Assembly: GCF_029223885.1 (NCBI RefSeq)
Contig: NZ_CP119409.1
Location: forward strand, 81,001-145,000
Origin: Pararhizobium gei
GTDB lineage: Bacteria > Pseudomonadota > Alphaproteobacteria > Rhizobiales > Rhizobiaceae
Reading direction: 5' to 3'
DNA: 64,000 nt
A program made the translations under genes and the position numbers. Below, piece after piece: positions 36,477-45,648 of this stretch. Every line of letters starts with the position of its first letter. Within the stretch, counting starts at the first letter, position 1. The notes under the pieces are model-generated. The model saw only the letters and a program-made list of their open reading frames with translations. It did not search any database and had not been told where the DNA came from.

Positions 36477-37210
36477 CAGGCGCTTTCGCGGAACCGGTAG
36501 CCGACGCCATAAAGCGTTTCGATCATGTCGAAATCATTGTCGACCATTTTGAACTTTTTGCGCAATCGTTTGATATGGCTGTCGATTGTCCGGTCATCGA
36601 CATAGACCTGCTCGTCATAGGCGGCGTCCATCAGGGAATCGCGGCTCTTCACCACGCCGGGGCGCTGCGCCAGGGAATGAAGAATGAGAAACTCGGTCAC
36701 AGTCAGCGTCACCGCCTCGTTCTTCCAGGTACATGTATGGCGCTCCTGGTCCATCGCCAGTTGGCCGCGCTCCAGCGATCGCGCCTGCACATCGCTTGCA
36801 GCCTTCGGCCCGCCAGCATTATTGCCGGCCGCGGCGGCGGCTTCCCGGTTGGCGGACCGGCGCAGGATGGCCTTAACCCGCTCGACCAGCAGACGCTGCG
36901 AGAATGGCTTCGTGATGAAGTCGTCGGCGCCCATCTTCAAGCCGAACAACTCGTCGATCTCCTCGTCCTTGGAGGTGAGGAAAATGACCGGAATGTCCGA
37001 TTTCTGACGCAGGCGGCGCAGAAGCTCCATGCCGTCCATGCGTGGCATCTTGATGTCGAAGATCGCCAGTTGCGGGGGACGGCCGAGAAGGCCGTCCAGC
37101 GCCGAGGCGCCATCGGTGTAGGTTTCAACCTTGTAGCCTTCTGCCTCTAATGCAATCGACACCGAGGTGAGGATGTTTCGGTCGTCGTCGACAAGTGCAA
37201 TCGTCTGCAT
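36476..37210 (-). CDS. chvI: Response regulator ChvI
   Basis: A 244-residue OmpR-family regulator. The receiver has the acidic pair DDD at 8-10, phospho-Asp52 in FDIKMP and Lys in FITKPFS. A linker rich in Ala/Gly (about residues 128-145) leads to the winged-helix DNA-binding domain ([23 protein letters not shown]). The frame opens at 37246, but ATG 37210 has GGAG upstream. ChvI controls acid-response, exopolysaccharide and virulence genes, and in Agrobacterium also the neighbouring pckA. Confidence 0.95.
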   Translation of the reverse strand: MQTIALVDDDRNILTSVSIALEAEGYKVETYTDGASALDGLLGRPPQLAIFDIKMPRMDGMELLRRLRQKSDIPVIFLTSKDEEIDELFGLKMGADDFITKPFSQRLLVERVKAILRRSANREAAAAAGNNAGGPKAASDVQARSLERGQLAMDQERHTCTWKNEAVTLTVTEFLILHSLAQRPGVVKSRDSLMDAAYDEQVYVDDRTIDSHIKRLRKKFKMVDNDFDMIETLYGVGYRFRESA

Positions 37211-37531
37211 CGTAAAAGCTCCACCATTTCCATCTCGCCGTAGCAAGCCCGGACCCGGGCATGACGACGGACATCATCTGCTTTTTGAGTATAAAGGTGG
37301 AACAAATTGTGGCGAAGCAAAAACGGTTGGTTGCGATCTATGCCCAGAGCAATCTTCGAAGGTTTGTTTAATGTCCGATTCAACCGATTAAAAAAGCTAT
37401 ATTTTTCTTTAAATCGATTAATATACTGATATCATTGATAATTTTTGGACAGCAACCTTGTCTTTTAGGAGCTACCAATCTAAGGTCCCCTCAATAACAT
37501 TCACTCGGCAATCACGGAGGAAAGCTGAACC
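37211..37531. promoter_or_regulatory. Divergent promoter region of chvI and pckA
   Basis: 321 bases without a gene. Positions about 37365-37460 are strikingly A+T-rich for this genome, with repeated GATTAA/TTTAAATCGATTAAT-like motifs that could be binding sites. A clear GGAGG lies at 37517-37521 before pckA. ChvI control of pckA is known in Agrobacterium; the site itself is not identified here. Confidence 0.55.
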
Positions 37532-39142
37532 ATGCAGGAACTCGGCATTCGCAACCCATCCCTTGGGCTGGAATCAATCGGCTTCACCAACCTAGACATG
37601 GTTCGGTACAACTTTGGCACCCCTGAACTTTACGAAGAAATTCTGAGCCGCGGCGAAGCGCAGCTGACGGCAGATGGTGCGATTCGCGCATTGACGGGCC
37701 AGCACACCGGCCGCTCGCCCAAGGATAAATATGTCGTTCGCGATGCCACGACGGCGGACAAGATCTGGTGGGACAACAACAATCCGATGTCGCCGGAACA
37801 TTTCGAGATTCTGTTTCAGGACATGCTCGATCATGCCAAGGGCAAGTCGCTCTATGTTCAGGATCTGATCGGCGGCGCAGACCATGAAAATGCCCTGCCG
37901 ACCCGTGTCGTTACTGCATTTGCCTGGCACTCTCTCTTTATCCGCAATCTTCTGATCCGCCCGGAGAAAGCGTCGCTTGCGTCGTTTGTGCCGGAGCTTG
38001 TGATTATCGACCTTCCCGACTTCAAGGGCGATCCCGCGCGTCACGGTTGCCGCGGCGAAACCGTGATTGCCTGCAACTTTGCAAAGGGCATTATCCTGAT
38101 CGGCGGCACGTCCTATGCCGGCGAAATGAAGAAGTCCGTCTTTACCATGCTCAACTATCTGCTGCCGGCCCGCCGCGTCATGCCGATGCATTGCTCGGCC
38201 AATGTTGGCCCGGACGGTGACGCTGCCGTGTTCTTCGGACTTTCCGGAACGGGCAAGACGACCCTTTCGGCCGATCCGAAGCGTATCTTGATCGGCGATG
38301 ACGAGCATGGCTGGGGCAAGGATGGCGTCTTCAATTTCGAAGGCGGTTGCTACGCCAAGACGATCCGGCTTTCGGCCGAGGCCGAGCCGGAAATTTTCGC
38401 CACCACGCGGCGCTTCGGCACGGTGCTGGAAAATGTCGTGCTTGACGACAACCGGGTGCCGGATTTCAACGATGGTTCGCTCACGGAAAATACCCGCTGC
38501 GCCTATCCGCTGGATTTCATCTCGAATGCCAGCAAGACAGGGACCGCCGGACATCCAAAGACGATCATCATGCTGACGGCGGACGCTTTTGGCGTCATGC
38601 CGCCGATTGCCCGCCTGACGCCCGATCAGGCCATGTACCACTTCCTGTCCGGATACACTGCCAAGGTTGCCGGAACGGAAAAGGGCGTCACCGAGCCTGA
38701 GGCCACGTTTTCGACATGCTTCGGCGCGCCGTTCATGCCGCGCCATCCTTCGGAATACGGCAATTTGCTGAAGGCGCTGATTGCCGAACACGGTGTCGAT
38801 TGCTGGTTGGTCAATACGGGCTGGACCGGGGGTGCCTATGGGGTCGGAAGCCGCATGCCGATCAAGGCGACGCGCGCGCTTCTCACCGCAGCACTTGAAG
38901 GTTCCCTGGCATCCGCCGAGTTCCGCACCGATGCCAATTTCGGCTTCGCGGTTCCCGTATCGGTGCCGGATGTCGACAGCACCATTCTCGACCCGCGCTC
39001 GACCTGGAGCAACGGAGAAGCCTATGACGTGCAGGCGCGCAAACTGGTGGACATGTTCGTCGCCAATTTCGCCAAGTTCGAGAGCCATGTCGATGGAAGC
39101 GTCCGGGACGCGGCGCCGGGCGTAAAGCTCGCGGCGGAGTAA
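37532..39142 (+). CDS. pckA: Phosphoenolpyruvate carboxykinase (ATP)
   Basis: A 536-residue enzyme that makes PEP from oxaloacetate, the entry to gluconeogenesis on organic acids. The kinase P-loop is GLSGTGKT (236-243), followed by GDDEHGW for metal binding; [12 protein letters not shown] is the PEPCK signature. Length is normal. It is divergent from chvI across an A+T-rich promoter region and ends in a strong terminator. Confidence 0.97.
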   Translation: MQELGIRNPSLGLESIGFTNLDMVRYNFGTPELYEEILSRGEAQLTADGAIRALTGQHTGRSPKDKYVVRDATTADKIWWDNNNPMSPEHFEILFQDMLDHAKGKSLYVQDLIGGADHENALPTRVVTAFAWHSLFIRNLLIRPEKASLASFVPELVIIDLPDFKGDPARHGCRGETVIACNFAKGIILIGGTSYAGEMKKSVFTMLNYLLPARRVMPMHCSANVGPDGDAAVFFGLSGTGKTTLSADPKRILIGDDEHGWGKDGVFNFEGGCYAKTIRLSAEAEPEIFATTRRFGTVLENVVLDDNRVPDFNDGSLTENTRCAYPLDFISNASKTGTAGHPKTIIMLTADAFGVMPPIARLTPDQAMYHFLSGYTAKVAGTEKGVTEPEATFSTCFGAPFMPRHPSEYGNLLKALIAEHGVDCWLVNTGWTGGAYGVGSRMPIKATRALLTAALEGSLASAEFRTDANFGFAVPVSVPDVDSTILDPRSTWSNGEAYDVQARKLVDMFVANFAKFESHVDGSVRDAAPGVKLAAE

Positions 39143-39173
39143 GCGGAAAAGATTGCAGGCTATGATTCACGTG

Positions 39174-39198
39174 AAACCCGGCTTCTGCCGGGTTTTTC
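39174..39198 (+). terminator. Rho-independent terminator of pckA
   Basis: AAACCCGG (39174-39181), loop CTTCTG, CCGGGTTT (39188-39195), then TT. Confidence 0.88.
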
Positions 39199-39265
39199 GC
39201 GTTTTGTCGTCAATGGCGTTTCCAACACGGCTATCCTGTGAGATATGAAGCGGGAGGGAAGACCG

Positions 39266-39700
39266 ATGGCCAGCGATCCGCTTTATATCAATGCCAGAAT
39301 CACCATCGCCGGTTGGGAACTGACCGAGCAATTCGTGCTGGCCGGCGGGCCGGGCGGGCAGAACGTCAATAAGGTTTCGACGGCGGTACAGCTGTTCTAC
39401 GGTATCCTGACATCGCCCGCCCTGCCGGAACGTGTTCGGGAAAATGCGATCAAGCTGGCCGGACGCCGGGTATCCAAGGATGGCGTTCTGCTGATCGAAG
39501 CCAGCCGCTTCCGCAGCCAGGAGCGCAACCGCGAAGATGCCCGTGACAGGTTGAGGGAACTGATCCTGAAAGCTGCCGAGCCGCCACCGCCACCGCGCCG
39601 CAAGACCAAGCCGACAAAAGGATCGATCGAGCGCCGGCTGAAGGCAAAGACCGGCCGTAGCGAAGTCAAAAAGCTGCGTGGCCGGCCGCAGGGCGATTGA
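39266..39700 (+). CDS. arfB: Peptidyl-tRNA hydrolase ArfB (ribosome rescue)
   Basis: A 144-residue rescue factor that frees stalled ribosomes without a stop codon. It has the release-factor GGQ motif in GGPGGQNVNKV and a basic C-terminal tail (RRLKAKTGRSEVKKLRGR) that enters the mRNA channel. The frame starts at 39245, but GGGAGG at 39252-39257 points to ATG 39266 (MASDPLY). ArfB backs up the trans-translation system. Confidence 0.92.
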   Translation: MASDPLYINARITIAGWELTEQFVLAGGPGGQNVNKVSTAVQLFYGILTSPALPERVRENAIKLAGRRVSKDGVLLIEASRFRSQERNREDARDRLRELILKAAEPPPPPRRKTKPTKGSIERRLKAKTGRSEVKKLRGRPQGD

Positions 39701-39775
39701 ATTGCGCTTAGCCGACCTTGCTTTCATCTGCTGCTGCCCTCTGTTAGTCTCGACCACAGCAAAGGGAGAAACGCC

Positions 39776-40249
39776 ATGGGACTGTTCGATTTCATCAAGA
39801 ATGCCGGGAAGAAACTGGGCATCGGCGACGACGATGCGCCGGATGTCGAGGCCGTGAAAAAGGAACTCGATTCCCATAAAATCGGGACCGACAAGGTCGA
39901 TGTTGCCGTGGAAGGCGACAAGGTGGTTTTGAAGGGCGTGGTGGAAGATCAGTCCGCCTTCGAAAAGGCAGTGATAGCCGTCGGCAACACGCTTGGCATT
40001 TCCAAGGTCGAGGCCTCTGAGCTCAAGGTCGGTAATGCCGCCACGGCGACGTCGGCTCCGGCCAAGGATCCCGTGTTGTACACGGTCAAGAAGGGCGACA
40101 ATCTCTGGAAGATCGCCGAGACCCAGTATGGTGCCGGAAAAGGTGCAAAAAACACTGTTATTTTCGAAGCCAACAAGCCGATGCTGACGCATCCCGACAA
40201 GATCTATCCGGGTCAGGTTCTGCGCATTCCCGAGCTGGATAAGGCATAA
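39776..40249 (+). CDS. BON-LysM protein, YgaU/Kbp type
   Basis: A 157-residue protein with a BON domain (about residues 25-90) and a C-terminal LysM domain (about 100-152, YTVKKGDNLWKIA to YPGQVLRIP). The nearest known protein is E. coli YgaU/Kbp (149 residues), a cytoplasmic potassium-binding protein. There is no signal peptide, which supports a cytoplasmic role despite the LysM. It is followed without a gap by a secreted-protein gene. Confidence 0.88.
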   Translation: MGLFDFIKNAGKKLGIGDDDAPDVEAVKKELDSHKIGTDKVDVAVEGDKVVLKGVVEDQSAFEKAVIAVGNTLGISKVEASELKVGNAATATSAPAKDPVLYTVKKGDNLWKIAETQYGAGKGAKNTVIFEANKPMLTHPDKIYPGQVLRIPELDKA

Positions 40250-40687
40250 ATGAGGAAATACATTCTTACGTTGTGGATCCTGCTCTCGGCTCTGTTGATC
40301 GGGAGCGGGTCTCCATCCGCGCAGTCTCTTCGAGAACCGGCAAAGGGTTCACCGGAGCGGGCAGCCGTGCTCGAAGCACTACGCCCGGCGGTCGAGGCGG
40401 AAATGCGCGGCCCGGTCGAGTTCGTCGTCACGACGATTCGCGTCTCGCCAAACTGGGCTTTTGTTCAAGTCGATCCTCAACGGCCCGGCGGTGATCCGAT
40501 CGATCCGGAAGAAACCGGTTTTGCCGGCGAAACGGATATGATGGACGGGTTGACGGTCTATGCGCTGTTGACGTTCCAGTCGGGTCGCTGGAACCTGATC
40601 GATCATCTGGTCGGCCCGACGGATGTCGGATATGCTGACTGGCAGCAGCGCTACGGTGTGCCGCCGGCTGTCATCGGCATGGAATAA
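40250..40687 (+). CDS. Small secreted protein of unknown function
   Basis: A 145-residue protein with a Sec signal peptide (basic MRK, hydrophobic core LWILLSALLIG, likely cleavage after PSAQS). The mature part is soluble, about 120 residues, with a segment FVVTTIRVSPNWAFVQVDP that looks like a small beta-rich domain. I do not recognise the family. It starts immediately after the BON-LysM stop, and alkB begins 7 bases after it, so the three probably share one transcript. Confidence 0.75.
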   Translation: MRKYILTLWILLSALLIGSGSPSAQSLREPAKGSPERAAVLEALRPAVEAEMRGPVEFVVTTIRVSPNWAFVQVDPQRPGGDPIDPEETGFAGETDMMDGLTVYALLTFQSGRWNLIDHLVGPTDVGYADWQQRYGVPPAVIGME

Positions 40688-40694
40688 CGCCGTC

Positions 40695-41306
40695 ATGCAG
40701 GTTCTCCCAAAGGGCATCCGGCATATCCCGGGCTTCCTTGATCGGGAGAAGCAGCAAAACCTGGTCGAGACTGTCCGCGCAATCGTGACTGCGTCACCGC
40801 TCTATGTACCCGCAATGCCGCGCACCGGCAAGCCGATGTCGGTGCGCATGACCAATTGTGGCTCTCTCGGCTGGGTAACGGACAAGGAGCAGGGTTACCG
40901 CTATCAGGCGCTTCATCCTGTGACGGGCCAGCCGTGGCCCGCGATACCGGACGTTCTTCTGGATATCTGGCAAACTGTCTCCGGAACAGGCAAGGAGCCT
41001 GAAGCCTGCCTCGTCAACTTCTATACCGATGATGCGCGCATGGGCTTGCATCAGGACCGCGACGAAAAGGATCTGGAAAGCCCCGTGGTATCGATCTCGC
41101 TCGGCGACACCTGCCTGTTTCGTGTCGGTGGGCGCGAGCGCAGCGACAGCACCCTGTCATTCAAGCTGGCAAGCGGCGATGTCGTGGTCTTGGGCGGAGA
41201 GGGGCGTCTCGCTTTTCACGGGGTCGACAAGATCTACCCCAATACGTCGACGCTCTTGAAGAATGGCGGCCGGATCAACCTTACACTCCGTCGCGTCACC
41301 CAATGA
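40695..41306 (+). CDS. alkB: Alpha-ketoglutarate-dependent DNA alkylation repair dioxygenase AlkB
   Basis: A 203-residue Fe(II)/2-oxoglutarate dioxygenase that removes methyl groups from 1-methyladenine and 3-methylcytosine. Iron ligands are His and Asp in LHQDRDE and His in LAFHGVD; the 2OG-binding Arg is in RINLTLRR. ATG 40695 (MQVLPKG) is used; the frame runs upstream into the previous gene. It ends 3 bases from the convergent coaA stop, with no visible terminator. Confidence 0.94.
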   Translation: MQVLPKGIRHIPGFLDREKQQNLVETVRAIVTASPLYVPAMPRTGKPMSVRMTNCGSLGWVTDKEQGYRYQALHPVTGQPWPAIPDVLLDIWQTVSGTGKEPEACLVNFYTDDARMGLHQDRDEKDLESPVVSISLGDTCLFRVGGRERSDSTLSFKLASGDVVVLGGEGRLAFHGVDKIYPNTSTLLKNGGRINLTLRRVTQ

Positions 41307-41309
41307 TCG

Positions 41310-42305
41310 TCACAGTTTTCGCAAGGCGACCGTTTCGGTGAGATGGTTCTGGCCCTTTTGCAGAATGAGGTCGGCGCGGGGACGCGTCGGCAGAATATTC
41401 TGGCGCAGGTTCTTCAGGTTGATGTTGTGCCAGAGCCCTTCGGCTATCGAAAAGGCTTCCTCCTCGCTCACGTCCGCATAGCGCGTGAAGAAGGAATCGG
41501 GATTGCGAAAGGCCGTCTGTCTCAGCCGCATGAAGCGGTTGACATACCAGGTATGGATCAGGCTTTCCTCGGCGTCGATGTAAATGGAAAAATCGAAAAA
41601 ATCCGAAACCATTGGTACGATCTTGCCGTCGGCGGGCAGATTGCGCGACTGAAGCACATTGATGCCTTCGAAGATCAGAATATCCGGCCGGTCGACGATC
41701 TGGAATTGGTCTGGCAGCACATCATAGGTCAGGTGCGAATAGGTCGGCGCCTTGACGTTCGGCTGGCCGGCCTTGATGGCGGACAGGAAGCGCAGCAGCG
41801 CGCCGATGTCGTAGCTCTCGGGAAAGCCCTTGCGGTCCATCATGTTTTCGCGAAGCAGGGAAACATTCGGGTAGAGAAAGCCGTCCGTGGTGACAAGATC
41901 GACCTTGGGGCTCGATGGCCAGCGCGACAGAAGCTCGGCGAGAATGCGTGCGGTCGTGGACTTGCCCACGGCAACCGAACCGGCAATGCCGATGACAAAC
42001 GGGGTCTTCGCCTCGCCGGACATGCTGAGGAAGCGCTGCCGCTGAGCGAACAACATCTGTGACGATTCAACATGGGCGGACAGGAGCCGTGACAGCGAAA
42101 GATAGATGCGCCGGACTTCGCTGAGATCGATCGGGTCGTTGAGCGAGCGCAACCGCCGAACCTCGTCGGCCGTCAATGTCAGGGGTGTATCCGCCCGGAA
42201 CCGCGACCATTCCTCCGCAGAGAAAAAACGATAGGGTGACGTGTCGATGTTGCGAAAATGATCCGGAATATCGGCCGGGCCTGCGTCTTTTGCCGCGATG
42301 CTCAT
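41310..42305 (-). CDS. coaA: Pantothenate kinase, type I
   Basis: A 331-residue kinase for the first, regulated step of coenzyme A synthesis. The P-loop is GSVAVGKST; other family motifs are TTDGFLYPN and FEGINVLQ. It starts 5 bases after hisE and ends the hisF-hisE-coaA row, a conserved rhizobial order. Confidence 0.96.
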   Translation of the reverse strand: MSIAAKDAGPADIPDHFRNIDTSPYRFFSAEEWSRFRADTPLTLTADEVRRLRSLNDPIDLSEVRRIYLSLSRLLSAHVESSQMLFAQRQRFLSMSGEAKTPFVIGIAGSVAVGKSTTARILAELLSRWPSSPKVDLVTTDGFLYPNVSLLRENMMDRKGFPESYDIGALLRFLSAIKAGQPNVKAPTYSHLTYDVLPDQFQIVDRPDILIFEGINVLQSRNLPADGKIVPMVSDFFDFSIYIDAEESLIHTWYVNRFMRLRQTAFRNPDSFFTRYADVSEEEAFSIAEGLWHNINLKNLRQNILPTRPRADLILQKGQNHLTETVALRKL

Positions 42306-42310
42306 GAAAT

Positions 42311-42625
42311 CTACCGGCTCGCCTTTTCCTGAATGCCCGATTGGCGCGTTCGCCTCTCAAGCTCGCTCATCACATCCTGCAACGGAATATCCGCAATTTT
42401 CAATACGACCATCAGATGATAGAGCAGGTCGGCACTCTCGGAAACGAGATTGTCCCGGTCACCGGACACCGCGGCGATAACGGCCTCAACCGCCTCTTCG
42501 CCCAGCTTCTTGGAGGCCTTGGCCTGTCCCTGCGCCATAAGCTTTGCCGTCCAGGATTCCTCCGGCGATGCCTGCGCCCGTGTCGCCACGATTCTTTCGA
42601 GATCGGAAAGGCTGAAATCGCTCAT
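42311..42625 (-). CDS. hisE: Phosphoribosyl-ATP pyrophosphatase
   Basis: A 104-residue stand-alone HisE, second step of histidine synthesis. The helical MazG-like core shows [11 protein letters not shown] and [11 protein letters not shown], whose acidic residues hold Mg2+. The frame extends to 42880 inside hisF; ATG 42625 (MSDFSL) is the family start. hisF lies 19 bases upstream and coaA 5 bases downstream. Confidence 0.94.
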   Translation of the reverse strand: MSDFSLSDLERIVATRAQASPEESWTAKLMAQGQAKASKKLGEEAVEAVIAAVSGDRDNLVSESADLLYHLMVVLKIADIPLQDVMSELERRTRQSGIQEKASR

Positions 42626-42644
42626 CAGGTTCAGATCCTCAGGC

Positions 42645-43421
42645 TCAATCGAGGCGCATGGCGATGCCATGCTCTGCCATATAGCGCTTGGCCTGGCCGA
42701 TGCTATAGGTGCCGAAATGGAAGATCGAGGCGGCAAGCACCGCCGTCGCATGCCCGTCGCGAATGCCTTCGACCATATGATCGAGAGTGCCGACGCCGCC
42801 GGACGCAATGACCGGTACGGAGACACGATCGGCAATGGTGCGGGTGAGGCCGATGTCGTAGCCGGTTTTCCGGCCGTCACGGTCCATTGAGGTCAGCAAC
42901 AGCTCGCCCGCGCCAAGCTGCACCATTTTCTCGGCAAAAACCACGGCATCGATGCCCGTCGCCTGCCGTCCGCCATGGGTAAAGATTTCCCAGCGGTCGT
43001 CTTCACCCGGTTGCGAGACTTTCTTGGAATCGATCGAAACGACGATGCACTGATTGCCGAACTTGTCGGCCGCCTCGGCGACGAAATCGGGATTGCTGAC
43101 TGCGGCCGAATTGATCGACACCTTGTCGGCTCCGGCCAGCAGCAGCTTGCGAATGTCGGCTACGGTTCTCACGCCGCCACCAACCGTCAGAGGCATGAAG
43201 CAATGCTCGGCCGTGCGGGTCACCACGTCGAAGATCGTATCGCGATTGTCGGATGACGCGGTGATATCGAGGAAACACAGCTCGTCCGCACCGGCGGCAT
43301 CATACGCCTTCGCCGATTCGACGGGATCGCCGGCGTCGATCAGATCGACGAAGCTAACCCCCTTGACGACACGGCCGTCCTTGACGTCGAGACAGGGGAT
43401 AACGCGGGCTTTGAGGGTCAT
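42645..43421 (-). CDS. hisF: Imidazole glycerol phosphate synthase cyclase subunit
   Basis: A 258-residue TIM barrel that uses ammonia from HisH to make IGP and AICAR. Catalytic Asp residues are in [13 protein letters not shown] and VVSIDSKK. In most rhizobia hisA lies directly upstream; here a plus-strand DUF3800 gene is inserted, leaving only 53 bases of shared promoter space. hisF-hisE-coaA may therefore need its own promoter there or in the islet. Confidence 0.96.
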   Translation of the reverse strand: MTLKARVIPCLDVKDGRVVKGVSFVDLIDAGDPVESAKAYDAAGADELCFLDITASSDNRDTIFDVVTRTAEHCFMPLTVGGGVRTVADIRKLLLAGADKVSINSAAVSNPDFVAEAADKFGNQCIVVSIDSKKVSQPGEDDRWEIFTHGGRQATGIDAVVFAEKMVQLGAGELLLTSMDRDGRKTGYDIGLTRTIADRVSVPVIASGGVGTLDHMVEGIRDGHATAVLAASIFHFGTYSIGQAKRYMAEHGIAMRLD

Positions 43422-43474
43422 TTTGTCTCTGCAAAACTTGCTGAAAGTATCTAGACGGCTTCATACTGATCTGC

Positions 43475-44236
43475 ATGGAAAATGGCGAGTATATTTTTTA
43501 TGCTGATGAAAGCGGCGACCATTCCCTCGTGTCCATCGACGAGGCCTATCCGGTTTTCGTGCTTTCGGTCTGCGGCTTCAAGATATTGGAATACACCCAA
43601 AAGACGGTACCCAGTTTTCAGAAATTCAAATTTCGATACTTTGGTCACGACATGGCGGTGCTGCATGAAAGGGAAATCCGTAAGCAAATTGGCGACTTTA
43701 CTTTTCTCACCAATATCGAGGTCAGAGAAAATTTTCTTCGTGATCTTACGAAGATAGTTGATGCCGCTCGGTTCGACATCTTTTCCTGCATCATCGACAA
43801 GCGAAAATTCCGTGCCGATTTCTTCCCGGACAATCCTTACCGAATTGCTTTGTCTATCTGTTTGATGGCAGTTCACAGACACCTCAAAAACATCGGAAAA
43901 CACGAACAGACTTACTACTTCGTTTTCGAAAAGCGTGGAGAGAAGGAAGATAAGGAACTTGAGTTGGAGTTTCGCCGGATCGTTGCGGGCGAAAACCAGA
44001 TCCGAGTGCGCCTTGATAGTTTCAAACTTCGGTTTGCCGACAAGAAATCAAACTCGACAGGCATGCAGCTTGCGGACCTTACGGCAAGGCCTTTGGGTTT
44101 AAGTTATTTGCATCCTCAGCAATCAAATCGGGCGATGAGCATTATCCAATCCAAACTTTGCAAAGTCCGCATTCCCGTCAATACCGAGCGAGGAATTTAT
44201 GCGCCATCTGGCATAAAAGCGAAAAGCCCCGGATAA
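43475..44236 (+). CDS. DUF3800 protein inserted in the his operon
   Basis: A 253-residue protein of the DUF3800 family, predicted to have an RNase H-like fold. The N-terminal YADESGDH and C-terminal GMQLADL carry the conserved acidic residues that would form a metal site. Biochemical function is unknown. It is on the opposite strand to the his genes and clearly A+T-rich (22 of 60 bases are G or C in 43681-43740). It has only 53 bases of upstream space. These features suggest horizontal gain. A stem-loop spans its stop codon and a possible RNA motif follows. Confidence 0.82.
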   Translation: MENGEYIFYADESGDHSLVSIDEAYPVFVLSVCGFKILEYTQKTVPSFQKFKFRYFGHDMAVLHEREIRKQIGDFTFLTNIEVRENFLRDLTKIVDAARFDIFSCIIDKRKFRADFFPDNPYRIALSICLMAVHRHLKNIGKHEQTYYFVFEKRGEKEDKELELEFRRIVAGENQIRVRLDSFKLRFADKKSNSTGMQLADLTARPLGLSYLHPQQSNRAMSIIQSKLCKVRIPVNTERGIYAPSGIKAKSPG

Positions 44237-44280
44237 ACCGAGGCCAGACGCCGACCGGGAACCCCCAATCCATTTGCACC
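44226..44280 (+). ncRNA. Possible structured RNA element at the 3' end of the DUF3800 gene
   Basis: GCCCCGG (44226-44232), loop ATAAA, CCGAGGC (44238-44244) form a stem with one C/A mismatch that spans the DUF3800 stop codon. A C-rich tail with ACCGGGAACCCCC follows to about 44266. Structured RNA motifs near DUF3800 genes have been proposed by comparative genomics, and this may be one. The stem is seen; the motif identity is inference. Confidence 0.35.
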
Positions 44281-44360
44281 CATATAACACAATTTCGAAT
44301 GATTGTCAACAATAAACCATTTTAAATCAATAGCTTAAGAACCTGCCTAAGTGACTCAAA

Positions 44361-45089
44361 CTATTGAGCTTTAAGCAATTGCAGCGCCTCCACAGGATCG
44401 ATGCGTCCGTCATAGAGCGCCCGGCCTGAAATCGCGCCTTCGAGTTTCGCAGCATCCGGCCGGACCATGCGCCTGATGTCGTCCATCGAGGCCAGGCCGC
44501 CCGAGGCGATGACGGGGATCGAAACCGCGTCCGCCAGTTCCAGCGTCGCCTCCCAGTTGATGCCGGTGAGGATGCCGTCGCGGTCGATGTCGGTATAGAT
44601 GATGGCCGAAACGCCGGCGCCCTCGAATTTTTTCGCAAGCTCTATGATGCCGAGTTCGGAGGCTTCCGCCCAGCCCTCGACGGCCACTTTGCCGCCCCTG
44701 GCGTCGATGCCGACGGCCACCTTGCCGGGAAATTTCTTGCAGGCTTCGATCACCAGCGCCGGGTCGCGCACGGCGATGGTGCCGAGGATGACGCGGGCTA
44801 GGCCGCGCGACAGCCAGCTCTCGATATGCTCTAGCGTGCGGATGCCGCCGCCGAGCTGCACCGGATTGTTCGTCGCCTTCAGGATCGCATCGACCGCCGC
44901 CCCGTTGACGGTTTCGCCGGCGAAGGCCCCGTTGAGATCGACGACATGCAGCCATTCGAACCCTTGGTTTTCAAAAGCTCTGGCCTGGTCGGCGGGGTCG
45001 GGGTTGTAGACAGTGGCCTGTTCCATATCGCCGAGCTTGAGGCGAACGCACTGGCCGTCTTTCAGGTCGATGGCGGGGAAAAGGATCAT
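44361..45089 (-). CDS. hisA: ProFAR isomerase
   Basis: A 242-residue TIM barrel, the fourth histidine step. Catalytic Asp residues are in PAIDLKDG and VGIDARGG, and ASGGLASM is the phosphate site. The frame extends to 45140; ATG 45089 (MILFPAID) is the family start. A bidirectional terminator (45206-45234) separates it from hisH, so it probably needs a promoter in 45090-45205. Confidence 0.95.
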   Translation of the reverse strand: MILFPAIDLKDGQCVRLKLGDMEQATVYNPDPADQARAFENQGFEWLHVVDLNGAFAGETVNGAAVDAILKATNNPVQLGGGIRTLEHIESWLSRGLARVILGTIAVRDPALVIEACKKFPGKVAVGIDARGGKVAVEGWAEASELGIIELAKKFEGAGVSAIIYTDIDRDGILTGINWEATLELADAVSIPVIASGGLASMDDIRRMVRPDAAKLEGAISGRALYDGRIDPVEALQLLKAQ

Positions 45090-45369
45090 GCAGATTACTC
45101 GCTTAGCTTTGCCATGCACAAACAGAGAACAGATTCTCATGTGATAACAAATTGTGGTTCTGGACTCTTTATTAGTTAAACCTTAGGAGTCGGAATCGCT
45201 AACACAAAAAGCCGGGATTGGAGCCCGGCTTTTTGGCCCTGAAACAATGAGATGTCAGGGGCGATAGGATACTTCCCACAGTCGGCAAAAAGCATACGTG
45301 TTTATTACCGTCAAATGAAATCCTTTGATGGCTGGCATCTCTCCAATTTAACCTGGAGAACATCATAAA
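45090..45369. other. hisA-hisH spacer with A+T-rich islet
   Basis: 280 bases, A+T-rich compared with the flanks. It holds the likely hisA promoter (minus strand), the terminator at 45206-45234, an imperfect GCCCTGA / TCAGGGGC stem at about 45236-45264 and the leader of the 92-residue gene, with GGAG at 45356-45359. Confidence 0.55.
45206..45234. terminator. Bidirectional terminator inside the his cluster
   Basis: AAAAAGCCGGG (45206-45216), loop ATTGGAG, CCCGGCTTTTT (45224-45234): 11 perfect pairs with U-runs in both directions. It would stop hisB-hisH transcription before hisA. Confidence 0.88.
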
Positions 45370-45648
45370 ATGTCGTACTTTACCGATGAACAGGCCCGTG
45401 AGATTTGGAAGGCAAGATGGAGGGGCGAAACGGTACAGTCTCTTGTAGGAAAATACGGAGAAAACCAATTTCGCCTCTATGAAGTTTGGGAAGAAAAGAA
45501 GAACGAAGGAACAAGACTTATCGCATACGAAGAGTTTAAGCGAGAAAACCCAGAAATCGCGGCATTGACTAACCCGATCGCACATATTCCACGAAGGAAA
45601 GTCATTTCTTTTCCGAAAGACAATGGCCAACTTGGTCTATTCGCCTAA
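45370..45648 (+). CDS. Orphan 92-residue protein, possible HTH
   Basis: A small basic protein that I do not recognise. Residues about 5-45 (EQAREIWKARWRGETVQ, then a segment with GKYG) look like a homeodomain-like helix-turn-helix, weakly. The gene is A+T-rich (23 of 60 bases G+C in 45481-45540), runs opposite to the his genes and has a GGAG ribosome site. Its stop codon overlaps the hisH stop (TAA 45646-45648 against 45645-45647). This supports a foreign origin. No toxin, antitoxin or phage family is evident. Confidence 0.6.
   Translation: MSYFTDEQAREIWKARWRGETVQSLVGKYGENQFRLYEVWEEKKNEGTRLIAYEEFKRENPEIAALTNPIAHIPRRKVISFPKDNGQLGLFA

Noticed and set aside
37592..39088. 498-codon minus-strand frame opposite pckA
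   Set aside because: A shadow of a highly biased, certain gene; no protein features.
45090..45205. tRNA gene or tRNA remnant as attachment site of the his islet
   Set aside because: No T-loop or acceptor pairing; the GACTC/GAGTC pair is too short to support it.
42645..45648. Transposon or IS carrying the two his islets
   Set aside because: No transposase, terminal inverted repeats or target duplications could be seen at the borders.
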